From the NCBI GenBank assembly GCA_937965925.1, contig CALCME010000036.1, positions 1 to 6,270 of the forward strand: a stretch of DNA of 6,270 nt. Reading direction: 5' to 3'. A program made the position numbers and the translations under genes. Positions 1 to 5,947 of the stretch are shown in pieces. Source of the stretch: Candidatus Absconditabacterales bacterium (GTDB lineage Bacteria; Patescibacteriota; Gracilibacteria; Absconditabacterales; Absconditicoccaceae). How positions within the stretch are numbered: the stretch's first letter is position 1; each line of letters begins with the position of its first letter. Below the pieces are notes generated by a model. The model did no database searches and was not told the DNA's origin. It saw nothing but the letters and a program-made list of their open reading frames with translations.

Positions 1-564
1 TGTTGATGATGAAATATCTGGAGATTTAGAGATATGCAACATCTCGAGCTTCCTAGGGTTGAATCTGATTGCCTTGGTATAATGGCTACGAGCATGAACG
101 CTTCTGTTCTAGCCTCTTCTTTCAAACTTCAGTGATGAGTAGCAGCTTCTTTTGTCTCACCTTGATATACAATTCCAGAACATTCTCGTCTCTTTTGTGT
201 TGCTGATGCAAATGAGTATATATGAACATGATGAATAGCTATCTGTTGATGATGAACAGGGCATACGCATTCAACAACAGATCTTGCTTGAGTACTTAGA
301 TGACTGGAGCTTTCTTGTGATATAGTCGTGAAGTGTAGTACGGTTGATGGTGTCTATACTAAAGATCCGAAAAAACACGCTGATGCGACAAGATATGATC
401 ACCTGAGTCATGAACAAGCAGTAAAAGAATGACTAAAAGTTATGGATCAAGCTGCATTATGACTTGCACGACAGGAAAATATAGATCTTTGTGTTTGCCA
501 TATGGATGCTATTGAGTCATTCTGAACAGATTCTTGGGTATGAACAACTATAAGCTCAACATAG
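1..564 (+). CDS. pyrH: UMP kinase (uridylate kinase), C-terminal part, UGA read as Gly
   Basis: UMP kinase phosphorylates UMP to UDP with ATP in the cytoplasm, the entry step to UTP and CTP. The gene runs in from the left edge and 187 codons are visible; the bacterial family is about 240 residues, so roughly 55 are missing. Visible landmarks in order are GGGNIWR (codons 2-8), DCLGIMATSMN (23-33, family D-x-x-GMLAT-x-x-N), GGGTGHTHSTTD (83-94, the family's GGTGNPFFTTD nucleotide-binding loop), VDGVYTKDPKK (115-125) and RYDHLS followed by EGLKVMD. About 18 glycines are encoded by TGA and only three by GGN. The TGA glycines include all three of the GGGNIW motif, which fixes the code as UGA = Gly. 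The stop is TAG. In the nucleotide loop the usual N-P-F-F is H-T-H-S, an odd substitution. The secreted-protein gene starts 37 bases downstream. The family assignment is very secure. Confidence 0.95.
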
Positions 565-601
565 ACTTCTTGCTTTCCGTTTTGTTTTCTCTTCTGATGT
601 G

Positions 602-3031
602 ATGATTCGTTTCTTCCTTTTCCTCCTCGTTCCTTTTCTCCCTAGTGTGCTGTTTGCGCAATCGTTGACAACCAGCGATCTCGATGCTCGTTTTGACGAC
701 ATCTCAGAACAAGAATCAGTAAGTCGTTATGATCTAGCGGAATTTCTTGTGCTTGCAACCTGTAAACAGTGTGCTCTTCCAGACGCTTTACAAAAAGAAA
801 CATACACTCAACAGTGGCGAGATGAGAAGAAAAAAGATACAGGAGTTTTTGTGAAAGATATTACCCCTGGAGAAGAAATTTATCAGTGAAGAGAGTACTC
901 ATATTGCCTTGCTGAGGTAGTTGATGCTTGACGGATGAACTGATATCCTACCTCTACGAGTCCTTTGTGTCCATGAAGGTTTTGCGGGGCAAATACGCTG
1001 GTGTTTGGAGAGTTTACTCAGGCATTAATGAACATTCTTGATCCTGCTGACTATGCTAGGTATACCATAGATCGAAAAAAAGTGACCTCTCGAATGGCTT
1101 CTCAACCAGAGAATTTTACTCTAGAAGACGCATCTGTTGTGAAAAACGCAAGAAATAGGTGTGATGAAGAAAGTGAGTGTTCTGTGAAACAGGAAGAAGA
1201 ACTTCGTATCTATACAAGATATTGCCGTTATCATCTTGAGGAATGTAACGTGCAGACCACTCGTGCACTGTGAGCGGGAGAGTATCCTCTCGTTGAGGTA
1301 AATGTTTTGGTAGATCAATGAATATTTTCTCGAGAAGAAGTCTTGGAGGTTGGAAGATATGATCTTGTTTCCGGAGCTTTTTTCTCAGAGACACTTCAAC
1401 GTATTGTCTCTGAAAAATGATGTGAATGGAAGGTGGATTTTGACAATGATGATCTTGGGAACTCAGTTGATCTGTGTCCAAATAGATATAATCCTCAACA
1501 GTTTGATCAAGATAAAGATGGAATAGGAGATGTCTGTGATGATGATATCGATGGAGATTCGATTCTTAACGAGATCTGAGTTGTCGATGATAGATGATAT
1601 ATAAACTTTCCCCTTCTAGAAATTTCTCAAGACAACTGTCTTCGTATTCCAAACACGAATCAGCGTGATGAGAATGAGAATGGTATCTGAGATGCATGTG
1701 AAGAGACTTCTGAGTCTCATTCGTTTTCAATTTCAGCTGAACCTTCAGTGTGAACTGCTCCTTTAGCAACGAGTTTTACTCCATTTTATTCATGATCTGT
1801 TGTTGCGATCGATCGAACTTTTTGAGATAAATCATATGGAAATGAGAGAGGTGAGATTGAACATATCTATGATAGCCCAGGAATATATATAGCGAAATGA
1901 GTTGCTACGTTTGAAGATGGGCAGATTGGAGTATGAAAAGTAACCGTGAATGTCTTGCAACCAAGAACTTGAGAGTGAGAACTTCCAGACATTCCTGAAC
2001 TTTCAACGAATTTGATCGTCTTTCCTGTTGAGTGATCAATAGGAGAGACGATTGATGCTGAGATTGAAATTATTTGAGGAAAGAGTAATGAAGTTAGTCA
2101 GGTGGTACGAGACTGGGATGATGGAACATCTCGTCCAAAAACTTGAGTAGGTGCTTTGCTTGATTCTCATGTGTATGCTTCCCCTGGAACGTACAGAGTC
2201 TGAGCAACTGTCTATATAGGGAAAGAGTACTTTATATTAGAGGAGACTGTTTCTATTTCTCAAGGTGATGCTTGTGAGACAAACTTGTGATCGTGTGATT
2301 TTGATGGTGACGAGATTATAGATAGATGCGATGATGATATAGATGGAGATGGGATAGAGAATCTTTTGTGATTACTGGTTTGAGAGTCTGAATCCTGTGA
2401 GTTTTCTGAGGATATTATCAATCCGGATCGTGAGAAAGACCAACGTGATCGTATACAAAACTGAGAAGACCTTGATAATTGCTTTTTCCTACCAAACCCA
2501 GATCAGCAAGACGAAGATTCTGATGGAGATTGAGATGTCTGCGATGGAAATAATGGATGAGAAACAGGAGGAGAGAGCTGAGCTGACAATGATTGAGACA
2601 CTTGATGAGGCGAATGAGGTGATGAATGAGACACGGGGGGAGATAGTTGAGCTGATAATGATTGAGACTCTGGATGAGATGGTTGATGAGGTGGAGATTG
2701 ATGATCAACTGATTGAGATTGAAGGTGAGGATGAGATGGAGATAGGGATGGAGACTGACTTCCTGATGATCGTGATGCGTGTCCAGATGTTCCTGAAAGC
2801 AATAATGGCTACCAATCAAAAGATGGATGCCCTGAGCCGCCAAGAGTTTCAATGCCAGACAGACCAAGAAAACCATATATATCAGCGTGAACATGTAATC
2901 AATGTCCTTGTCCTTCTTCTAACTACGATGCTGAACTTATGCCCTGAGACCGTGTAAAAGCAGTGCTTGTCGATAAGGCTGGGGAGATTATTTACTCTCA
3001 TTCTTCTCCTGTACTTATTACTGAGTTCTAG
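602..3031 (+). CDS. Secreted multidomain surface protein: TSP type 3 repeats, PKD-like domains, Gly/Asp linker
   Basis: This is one 809-residue reading frame when TGA is Gly; about 47 TGA codons lie inside it and it stops at TAG. Residues 1-19 are a signal peptide (MIRFFLFLLVPFLPSVLFA). Residues 40-270 hold paired cysteines (C54/C57, C102, C123/C128) and stretches resembling the helical part of S-layer homology domains (around 41-52, 131-146, 252-268), which is only an inference. Residues 279-326 and 344-368 are thrombospondin type 3 repeats (DQDKDGIGDVCDDDIDGD). PKD-like domains lie at about 374-452 (FGDKS, HIYDSPGIY) and 469-553 (DWDDGTS, HVYASPGTY). More TSP3 follows at 556-650 and 712-744 (DRDACPDVPE, DGCPE), separated by a Gly/Asp linker. 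The tail has C-x-x-C-x-C (765-770). The TSP3 parts should bind calcium; an extracellular adhesive or structural role is inferred. ATG 602 was chosen over GTG 599 as the better codon; neither has a Shine-Dalgarno. Confidence 0.88.
2561..2677 (+). repeat. Imperfect direct repeat in the Gly/Asp linker (69-base period)
   Basis: Two 48-base copies, 2561-2608 and 2630-2677, are offset by exactly 69 bases (23 codons). They encode ETGGESGADNDGDTGG and DTGGDSGADNDGDSGG. The differences are mostly silent or conservative, so the copies look like an old in-frame duplication kept under protein-level selection. The flanking stretch to about 2760 is also built of GAT, GGA and TGA codons. Long open frames in other phases and on the minus strand across here are by-products of this low complexity. 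Confidence 0.7.
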
Positions 3032-3054
3032 AAGAAGCCATTGTGTCTTCTTCT
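3030..3054 (+). terminator. Possible weak hairpin at the 3' end of the secreted-protein gene
   Basis: AGAAGAAG (3030-3037) can pair with CTTCTTCT (3047-3054) around a nine-base loop, overlapping the TAG stop. No clear T-run follows, so it would be a poor intrinsic terminator. It could be an RNA-end stabilising stem or simply chance. Confidence 0.2.
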
Positions 3055-3098
3055 TCAACGTAGCTCTTCAACGTAGCATAGTATAGTATAGTAATAGT
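3052..3098 (+). repeat. Tandem 13-mer followed by TAGTA-type microrepeat in intergenic DNA
   Basis: TCTTCAACGTAGC occurs twice with no gap (3052-3064 and 3065-3077). It runs straight into ATAGT, ATAGT, ATAGT, AATAGT (3078-3098). The repeat sits between the secreted-protein gene and the FemAB gene. TATAGT units could act as -10 elements for the downstream gene, but no good -35 is seen. Slippage during replication would also explain it. Confidence 0.55.
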
Positions 3099-3161
3099 AC
3101 ATTACCCTCATCTTTACTCTACGGGTATTCTGTAGTTATTCTCTTATCTTCTTTTTCTCCA

Positions 3162-4232
3162 ATGACTCATACGTTCTATCAAAGTGACATCCGAAGAGAA
3201 ATCAATCAATCTGTCTACCAGAAACCACTATTTGAATGTTCTTTTCTCTGAGAGCAGTATTTCGGCACCATAAAAACTCAGAAACGTCTTGGAAAAGAGC
3301 TTCGCTGGTATATGGTACAGTGAGTGGAGTGAATAGATGGGGAGCGTAAGAGTTCGATGTTTGTTGACGAACTTGAGCATATCAAAAGAGACTATGGAAA
3401 GAGTCGAGGAGACATTTTTTTTCAGGTATGAATTATCCAAGAACATGGAACATATGAGACTCTCTTCACGAAGAAAGATAAAGAATTTCAGCAGCAATGT
3501 CTTGTGAATAAGGGGCTTCAAGATGAGCGTATGCGAGTAGATTACGGGCTTGTTCCTTCTTGGAGAGAACATATGCCAGATACGACGATTATCCTTGACC
3601 TTTCATCGTGAATTCAAGCAACGAGATCGTGATATTCAAAGTCGTGTAAAAGATATATCAACAAAGCAAAAAAAGAAGACCTCTCATTTGTAGAATGAGA
3701 GAAAGGAGATATTGAATCTTTTCGACATGTCTGGTATACGATGTCGTATGATAAGTGATTTTCTGTTGTGTCTCGCGAGACGTTTGTGTCTCTTATGGAC
3801 TATCTTATTTCTTCTGGAAACGGCTTGCTTCTCTTAGCAAAAAAGTGAAAAAAGATAGTTGCCTGAAGTGTTGTTATACAGCGATGAAAGAAGTTAATCT
3901 ATCTGTATGGAGCAACAGATAGGTCGTTTTGAGCTATATGAGGTCATTATTGGTTGACTGATCAGATTATGAAACGAGGAGCTGACCATGGATATGTTTC
4001 GTATGACTTGTTATGAACTGCTCCTGTGGGGAACGATCATCATTATCTTTCATGAGTGACAAGATTCAAACAATCATTTGGATGATCAACAATTCTTTCT
4101 GTAGGGAATTATGATCTTGTTTTTAATAGTCTTTTGTATAGAACATTTCAGTTCGTAAAGACAAGAAAGTTGGGAAAGAAGGTAGTAAAAGAAGATATTG
4201 TTCCGCAAAAAGCACCTCTCCCCACTAAATAA
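3162..4232 (+). CDS. FemAB-family aminoacyltransferase (peptidoglycan bridge type), UGA read as Gly
   Basis: The protein has 356 residues with 16 in-frame TGA codons and stops at TAA. FemA/FemB/FemX enzymes transfer an amino acid from aminoacyl-tRNA to the peptide of the lipid-linked peptidoglycan precursor at the inner face of the membrane, using a double GNAT-like fold. Matches to the family are an N-terminal RWYMVQGVEG strand, the TIILDLS segment followed by a K/R-rich helix (SCKRYINKAKKE), YLYGATDRS, GHYWLTDQIMKRGADHGY (261-278), then YDLLGTAP (281-288) and RFKQSFGG (301-308), the classical D-x-x-G and FK-x-x-FGG motifs. The length fits the family. The acceptor lipid and donor amino acid cannot be read from sequence. 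ATG 3162 follows a pyrimidine-rich tract with no Shine-Dalgarno. A tRNA-Gly gene begins 112 bases downstream. The family is secure and the exact substrate is unknown. Confidence 0.88.
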
Positions 4233-4274
4233 AGCTACTTTTCACTCTTTTTGTGTTTTGAAGCCTCATTCTTC

Positions 4275-4302
4275 TTGATTTTGCCGGGCACTTCTCTATA
4301 AC
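4275..4302 (+). promoter_or_regulatory. Candidate sigma70-type promoter for tRNA-Gly(UCA)
   Basis: TTGATT (4275-4280) and TATAAC (4297-4302) are separated by 16 bases. This would start RNA near 4309, giving a leader of about 35 bases before the tRNA. The match is fair, and read-through from the FemAB gene is also possible because no strong terminator lies between. Confidence 0.35.
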
Positions 4303-4344
4303 AAATCCACGCTTGACGAACTCTTTTCGTCTTGTCGTACAGAT

Positions 4345-4418
4345 GCGAGTATGATGTAATTGGTGTAGCATAGCAGAATTCAGCTCTGCTTGTACGGGTT
4401 CAAGTCCCGTTACTCGCT
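4345..4418 (+). tRNA. tRNA-Gly(UCA), decoder of UGA as glycine
   Basis: A 74-base cloverleaf folds without mismatch. The acceptor is GCGAGTA/TACTCGC, the D stem ATGT/GCAT, the anticodon stem GCAGA/TCTGC with loop ATTCAGC (anticodon TCA at loop positions 3-5), and the T arm ACGGG-TTCAAGT-CCCGT. The anticodon UCA pairs with UGA. The charging identity looks glycine: G1-C72, C2-G71, G3-C70, C35 and discriminator U73 are bacterial tRNA-Gly features. U73 argues against tRNA-Trp, which normally has G73, and length excludes selenocysteine tRNA. CCA is not encoded. The loop is unusual in having G37 beside A36 and an A32/C38 pair. Such a tRNA is known from SR1 and Gracilibacteria, and it explains the in-frame TGA codons in this window. 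Confidence 0.93.
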
Positions 4419-4451
4419 TGTTTCTTCTCTTTAATATTGAATAATTGCTGC

Positions 4452-4679
4452 ATGAAAGCATTCTTGCTTTGATTGATTGTCATCTGATGTTGATGAGCAG
4501 TTATGTACTTTAATAGACGATTTGAAGAAAATTTTTGAAGAAATGATTGGGCCGAAACAAACGTTTGATGAACACATATGATGTATGTACTCTTTGGGTT
4601 TGCAATGGTTGTGATTGGTATTCTTGTTATGTTCTGATTCTGATCAGGAGAGTGATGAGATCCATGATTTGGTCTTTAG
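4452..4679 (+). CDS. Small two-helix membrane protein, 75 residues, UGA read as Gly
   Basis: The frame opens at ATG 4452 and closes at TAG, with about 12 TGA codons read as Gly and four GGN. Residues 1-19 form a hydrophobic helix (MKAFLLGLIVIGCGGAVMYF). A polar stretch with N-R-R-F-E-E-N-F-G-R and DWAE follows (about 21-38). A second hydrophobic helix spans about 43-62 (MMYVLFGFAMVVIGILVMF), ending in a Gly-rich polar tail. The pattern GR-x-x-WAE between two helices resembles short membrane proteins found in other Candidate Phyla Radiation genomes; this comes from memory and the function is unknown to me. The gene lies between tRNA-Gly(UCA) and tRNA-Tyr with 33 bases on either side, so it may share a transcript with them. 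It is invisible under the standard code. Confidence 0.72.
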
Positions 4680-4712
4680 AGGTTGTATACGTTGTTAAAA
4701 AAATGTTTTTTT

Positions 4713-4795
4713 GGGCGAATGGCAGAGTGGTCAAATGCAGCGGGCTGTAAACCCGCCGACGAAAGTCTACGTAGGTTCGAATCCTACTTCTCCCA
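4713..4795 (+). tRNA. tRNA-Tyr(GUA)
   Basis: A class II tRNA of 83 bases. The anticodon stem GCGGG/CCCGC closes loop CTGTAAA, giving anticodon GTA. A long variable arm forms a GAC-GAAA-GTC hairpin, and the T arm is GTAGG-TTCGAAT-CCTAC. The discriminator is A. The acceptor GGGCGAA/TTCTCCC has a C4:U69 mismatch. CCA is not encoded. It opens the seven-tRNA cluster. Confidence 0.93.
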
Positions 4796-4834
4796 AGTTC
4801 TTTCAAACGTATCGTTAGATGTGTCTTATATTAT

Positions 4835-4908
4835 GGGTCCTTAGCTCAGCTGGCTAGAGCGCCTGCCTTGCACGCAGGAGGTCAAGGGTTCGACTCCCTT
4901 AGGATCCA
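4835..4908 (+). tRNA. tRNA-Ala(UGC)
   Basis: Acceptor GGGTCCT/AGGATCC includes the G3:U70 wobble pair that specifies alanine. Anticodon stem CCTGC/GCAGG closes loop CTTGCAC, giving anticodon TGC. T arm is AAGGG-TTCGACT-CCCTT and discriminator is A. CCA is not encoded. It is 39 bases after tRNA-Tyr. Confidence 0.95.
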
Positions 4909-4948
4909 GATTGAATTTCTTGTGCTTAGGTACCTGGTATTCATCATT

Positions 4949-5025
4949 GCTCCCATAGCTCAACTGGATAGAGCAACAGCCTTCTAAGCTGTAGGTTGAT
5001 GGTTCGAGTCCATCTGGGTGCACCA
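4949..5025 (+). tRNA. tRNA-Arg(UCU)
   Basis: Anticodon stem ACAGC/GCTGT closes loop CTTCTAA, giving anticodon TCT, which reads AGA/AGG. T arm is GATGG-TTCGAGT-CCATC. Acceptor GCTCCCA/TGGGTGC has a U3:U70 mismatch. Discriminator A is followed by an encoded CCA (5023-5025). Confidence 0.93.
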
Positions 5026-5060
5026 TTCTTCTTACTTACTCCTGATAGAAACCCAATCTA

Positions 5061-5066
5061 TATAAT
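5061..5066 (+). promoter_or_regulatory. Candidate -10 box inside the tRNA cluster
   Basis: A perfect TATAAT lies 17 bases before tRNA-Glu in the 58-base spacer after tRNA-Arg. No convincing -35 hexamer is seen at the right distance. It may be an internal promoter for tRNA-Glu, Pro, Phe and Ile, or a chance match in AT-rich DNA. Confidence 0.3.
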
Positions 5067-5083
5067 GTATGCCTATGCAATAA

Positions 5084-5158
5084 GTCCTCATCGTCTAGCT
5101 GGTCCAGGATACTGCCCTCTCACGGCAGAGATCGCGGGTTCGAATCCCGCTGGGGATG
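5084..5158 (+). tRNA. tRNA-Glu(CUC)
   Basis: Anticodon stem CTGCC/GGCAG closes loop CTCTCAC, giving anticodon CTC, which reads GAG. T arm is GCGGG-TTCGAAT-CCCGC. Acceptor GTCCTCA/TGGGGAT begins with a G1:U72 wobble where G1-C72 is usual, and also has U5:G68. Discriminator G fits tRNA-Glu. CCA is not encoded. Confidence 0.92.
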
Positions 5159-5185
5159 AATTATTCTTATTAGTAAAACTTCTTT

Positions 5186-5259
5186 CGGGAACTAGCTCAG
5201 ATGGCTAGAGCGCTTGGTTTGGGACCAAGAGGTCGCGAGTTCGAGTCCCGCGTTCCCGA
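5186..5259 (+). tRNA. tRNA-Pro(UGG)
   Basis: Acceptor CGGGAAC/GTTCCCG pairs fully, with the C1-G72 pair typical of bacterial tRNA-Pro. Anticodon stem CTTGG/CCAAG closes loop TTTGGGA, giving anticodon TGG. The T stem GCGAG/CCCGC contains one A:C mismatch. Discriminator is A; CCA is not encoded. It is only six bases before tRNA-Phe, so the two are co-transcribed. Confidence 0.94.
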
Positions 5260-5265
5260 GATTTT

Positions 5266-5340
5266 GCCAAAGTAGCTCAGGGGTAGAGCAGAAGCCTGAA
5301 AAGCTTTGTGTCGGTGGTTCGATTCCGCCCTTTGGCACCA
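5266..5340 (+). tRNA. tRNA-Phe(GAA)
   Basis: Acceptor GCCAAAG/CTTTGGC pairs fully. Anticodon stem GAAGC/GCTTT, with one G:U, closes loop CTGAAAA, giving anticodon GAA. T arm is GGTGG-TTCGATT-CCGCC. Discriminator A is followed by an encoded CCA (5338-5340). Confidence 0.94.
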
Positions 5341-5397
5341 TCTTATTTATGTATTACTTACCCTGTAATACACACAACACATACAGTATCGTTATAT

Positions 5398-5474
5398 AGG
5401 CGTGTAGCTCAGCTGGTTAGAGCGCATCTCTGATAAGGATGAGGTCGGTGGTTCGAGTCCACTCATGCCTACCA
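5398..5474 (+). tRNA. tRNA-Ile(GAU)
   Basis: Acceptor AGGCGTG/CATGCCT pairs with one G:U. Anticodon stem CATCT/GGATG closes loop CTGATAA, giving anticodon GAT. T arm is GGTGG-TTCGAGT-CCACT. Discriminator A is followed by an encoded CCA (5472-5474). It is the last tRNA before the terminator. The motif ACCATATAT overlapping its 3' end repeats once ten bases on. Confidence 0.94.
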
Positions 5475-5498
5475 TATATGACCATATATACCCGATAT

Positions 5499-5531
5499 AA
5501 AAAAAGCAATGACGAGAGTTGTTGTTTTTTT
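5499..5531 (+). terminator. Intrinsic terminator of the tRNA cluster
   Basis: GCAATGAC (5506-5513) pairs with GTTGTTGT (5518-5525), using several G:U pairs, around a GAGA tetraloop. The preceding A-run (5499-5505) can pair with the following T-run (5526-5531). The position 25 bases after tRNA-Ile fits the end of the tRNA operon. The A-run also allows weak termination from the other strand. Confidence 0.75.
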
Positions 5532-5532
5532 A

Positions 5533-5560
5533 TTGACATGCTTTGCAAAGTGAGTATGTA
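5533..5560 (+). promoter_or_regulatory. Candidate sigma70-type promoter for the 85-residue gene
   Basis: A perfect TTGACA (5533-5538) and TATGTA (5555-5560) are separated by 16 bases. The box lies immediately after the tRNA terminator and about 33 bases before the ATG at 5593, giving the downstream gene its own transcription unit. Confidence 0.5.
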
Positions 5561-5592
5561 TGTGTTTCGTTTTTTAAATTATATATAAGATA

Positions 5593-5850
5593 ATGAGAAA
5601 TAGAAATGGACTACCTACTTGATTACCAAATTGAGTATCATATAGATGACCTAATGGTGATGATTTTTTTCATGAAACGGACTCAGAATACAAGGGCATT
5701 AATAAGCCTCCTAATGAAGAATTAGCCGAATTGGAAAAGAAAAATGTAGAACTTGTGGGTGAAGCACTCTTCCGTAAAGAATGATCTCAAAAAAAAGCGG
5801 TAGTAAATGATGCTGTCACTACTGATGCCTTCTCTACTATTAAAGGATAG
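5593..5850 (+). CDS. Small hydrophilic protein of unknown function, 85 residues, UGA read as Gly
   Basis: The frame opens at ATG 5593 and stops at TAG 5848-5850, with four TGA codons (residues 10, 14, 19, 64) and five GGN glycines. I do not recognise the family. The N-terminal third is rich in Gly, Pro and Asn (MRNRNGLPTGLPNG, then YRGPNGDD) and looks unstructured. Residues about 41-60 (NEELAELEKKNVELVGEALF) form an amphipathic, probably coiled-coil helix. The C-terminal part is Lys-, Asp- and Thr-rich (QKKAVVNDAVTTDAF). There is no signal peptide or membrane segment, so it should be cytoplasmic. A promoter lies just upstream and an intrinsic terminator 56 bases downstream, so it looks like a single-gene transcript. 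The alternative frame from ATG 5606 stops early and is less likely. The gene call is reasonable and the function unknown. Confidence 0.6.
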
Positions 5851-5905
5851 TTTACATTACTGCGTAAATCCTAAATACTTTCGTAATAACTTTTTCTTTT
5901 CTCTA

Positions 5906-5930
5906 TCTCCCAGTATTGGGAGATTTTTTT
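5906..5930 (+). terminator. Intrinsic terminator after the 85-residue gene
   Basis: TCTCCCA (5906-5912) pairs perfectly with TGGGAGA (5917-5923) around a GTAT loop and is followed by seven T residues. This is a textbook rho-independent terminator. Confidence 0.88.
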
Positions 5931-5947
5931 GTATAGGAAATTCTTTC

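Noticed and set aside
1..256. A 13-base direct repeat (TGTTGATGATGAA at 1-13 and 244-256) as a regulatory or mobile-element repeat
   Set aside because: Both copies encode the separate Cys-Gly-Gly-Gly motifs of UMP kinase using TGA codons, so the identity comes from coding.
599..1273. Two separate short ORFs (599-889 and 1001-1273) as independent genes
   Set aside because: They are pieces of one frame interrupted only by TGA; with TGA as Gly they join into the 809-residue protein.
2397..2957. A 186-residue plus-strand ORF and long minus-strand ORFs across the same stretch
   Set aside because: They are in other phases of the TGA/GAT/GGA low-complexity linker; their Met/Glu- or Ser/His-rich products match nothing, and the real frame shows TSP3 motifs.
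602..3031. Pseudogene decayed by many stop codons
   Set aside because: All interruptions are TGA; no TAA, TAG or frameshift occurs over 2.4 kb and domain motifs run across the TGA sites.
3228..3572. Minus-strand 114-residue ORF
   Set aside because: It is antisense to the FemAB gene, whose frame has clear family motifs over its whole length.
1..4232. UGA read as tryptophan (code 4) or selenocysteine
   Set aside because: Tryptophan is encoded by TGG at typical sites, TGAs align with invariant glycines, there are far too many for selenocysteine, and the UCA tRNA has glycine-type acceptor features.
4841..5399. Short ORFs on both strands inside the tRNA cluster
   Set aside because: They are translations of tRNA sequence with no independent coding signal.
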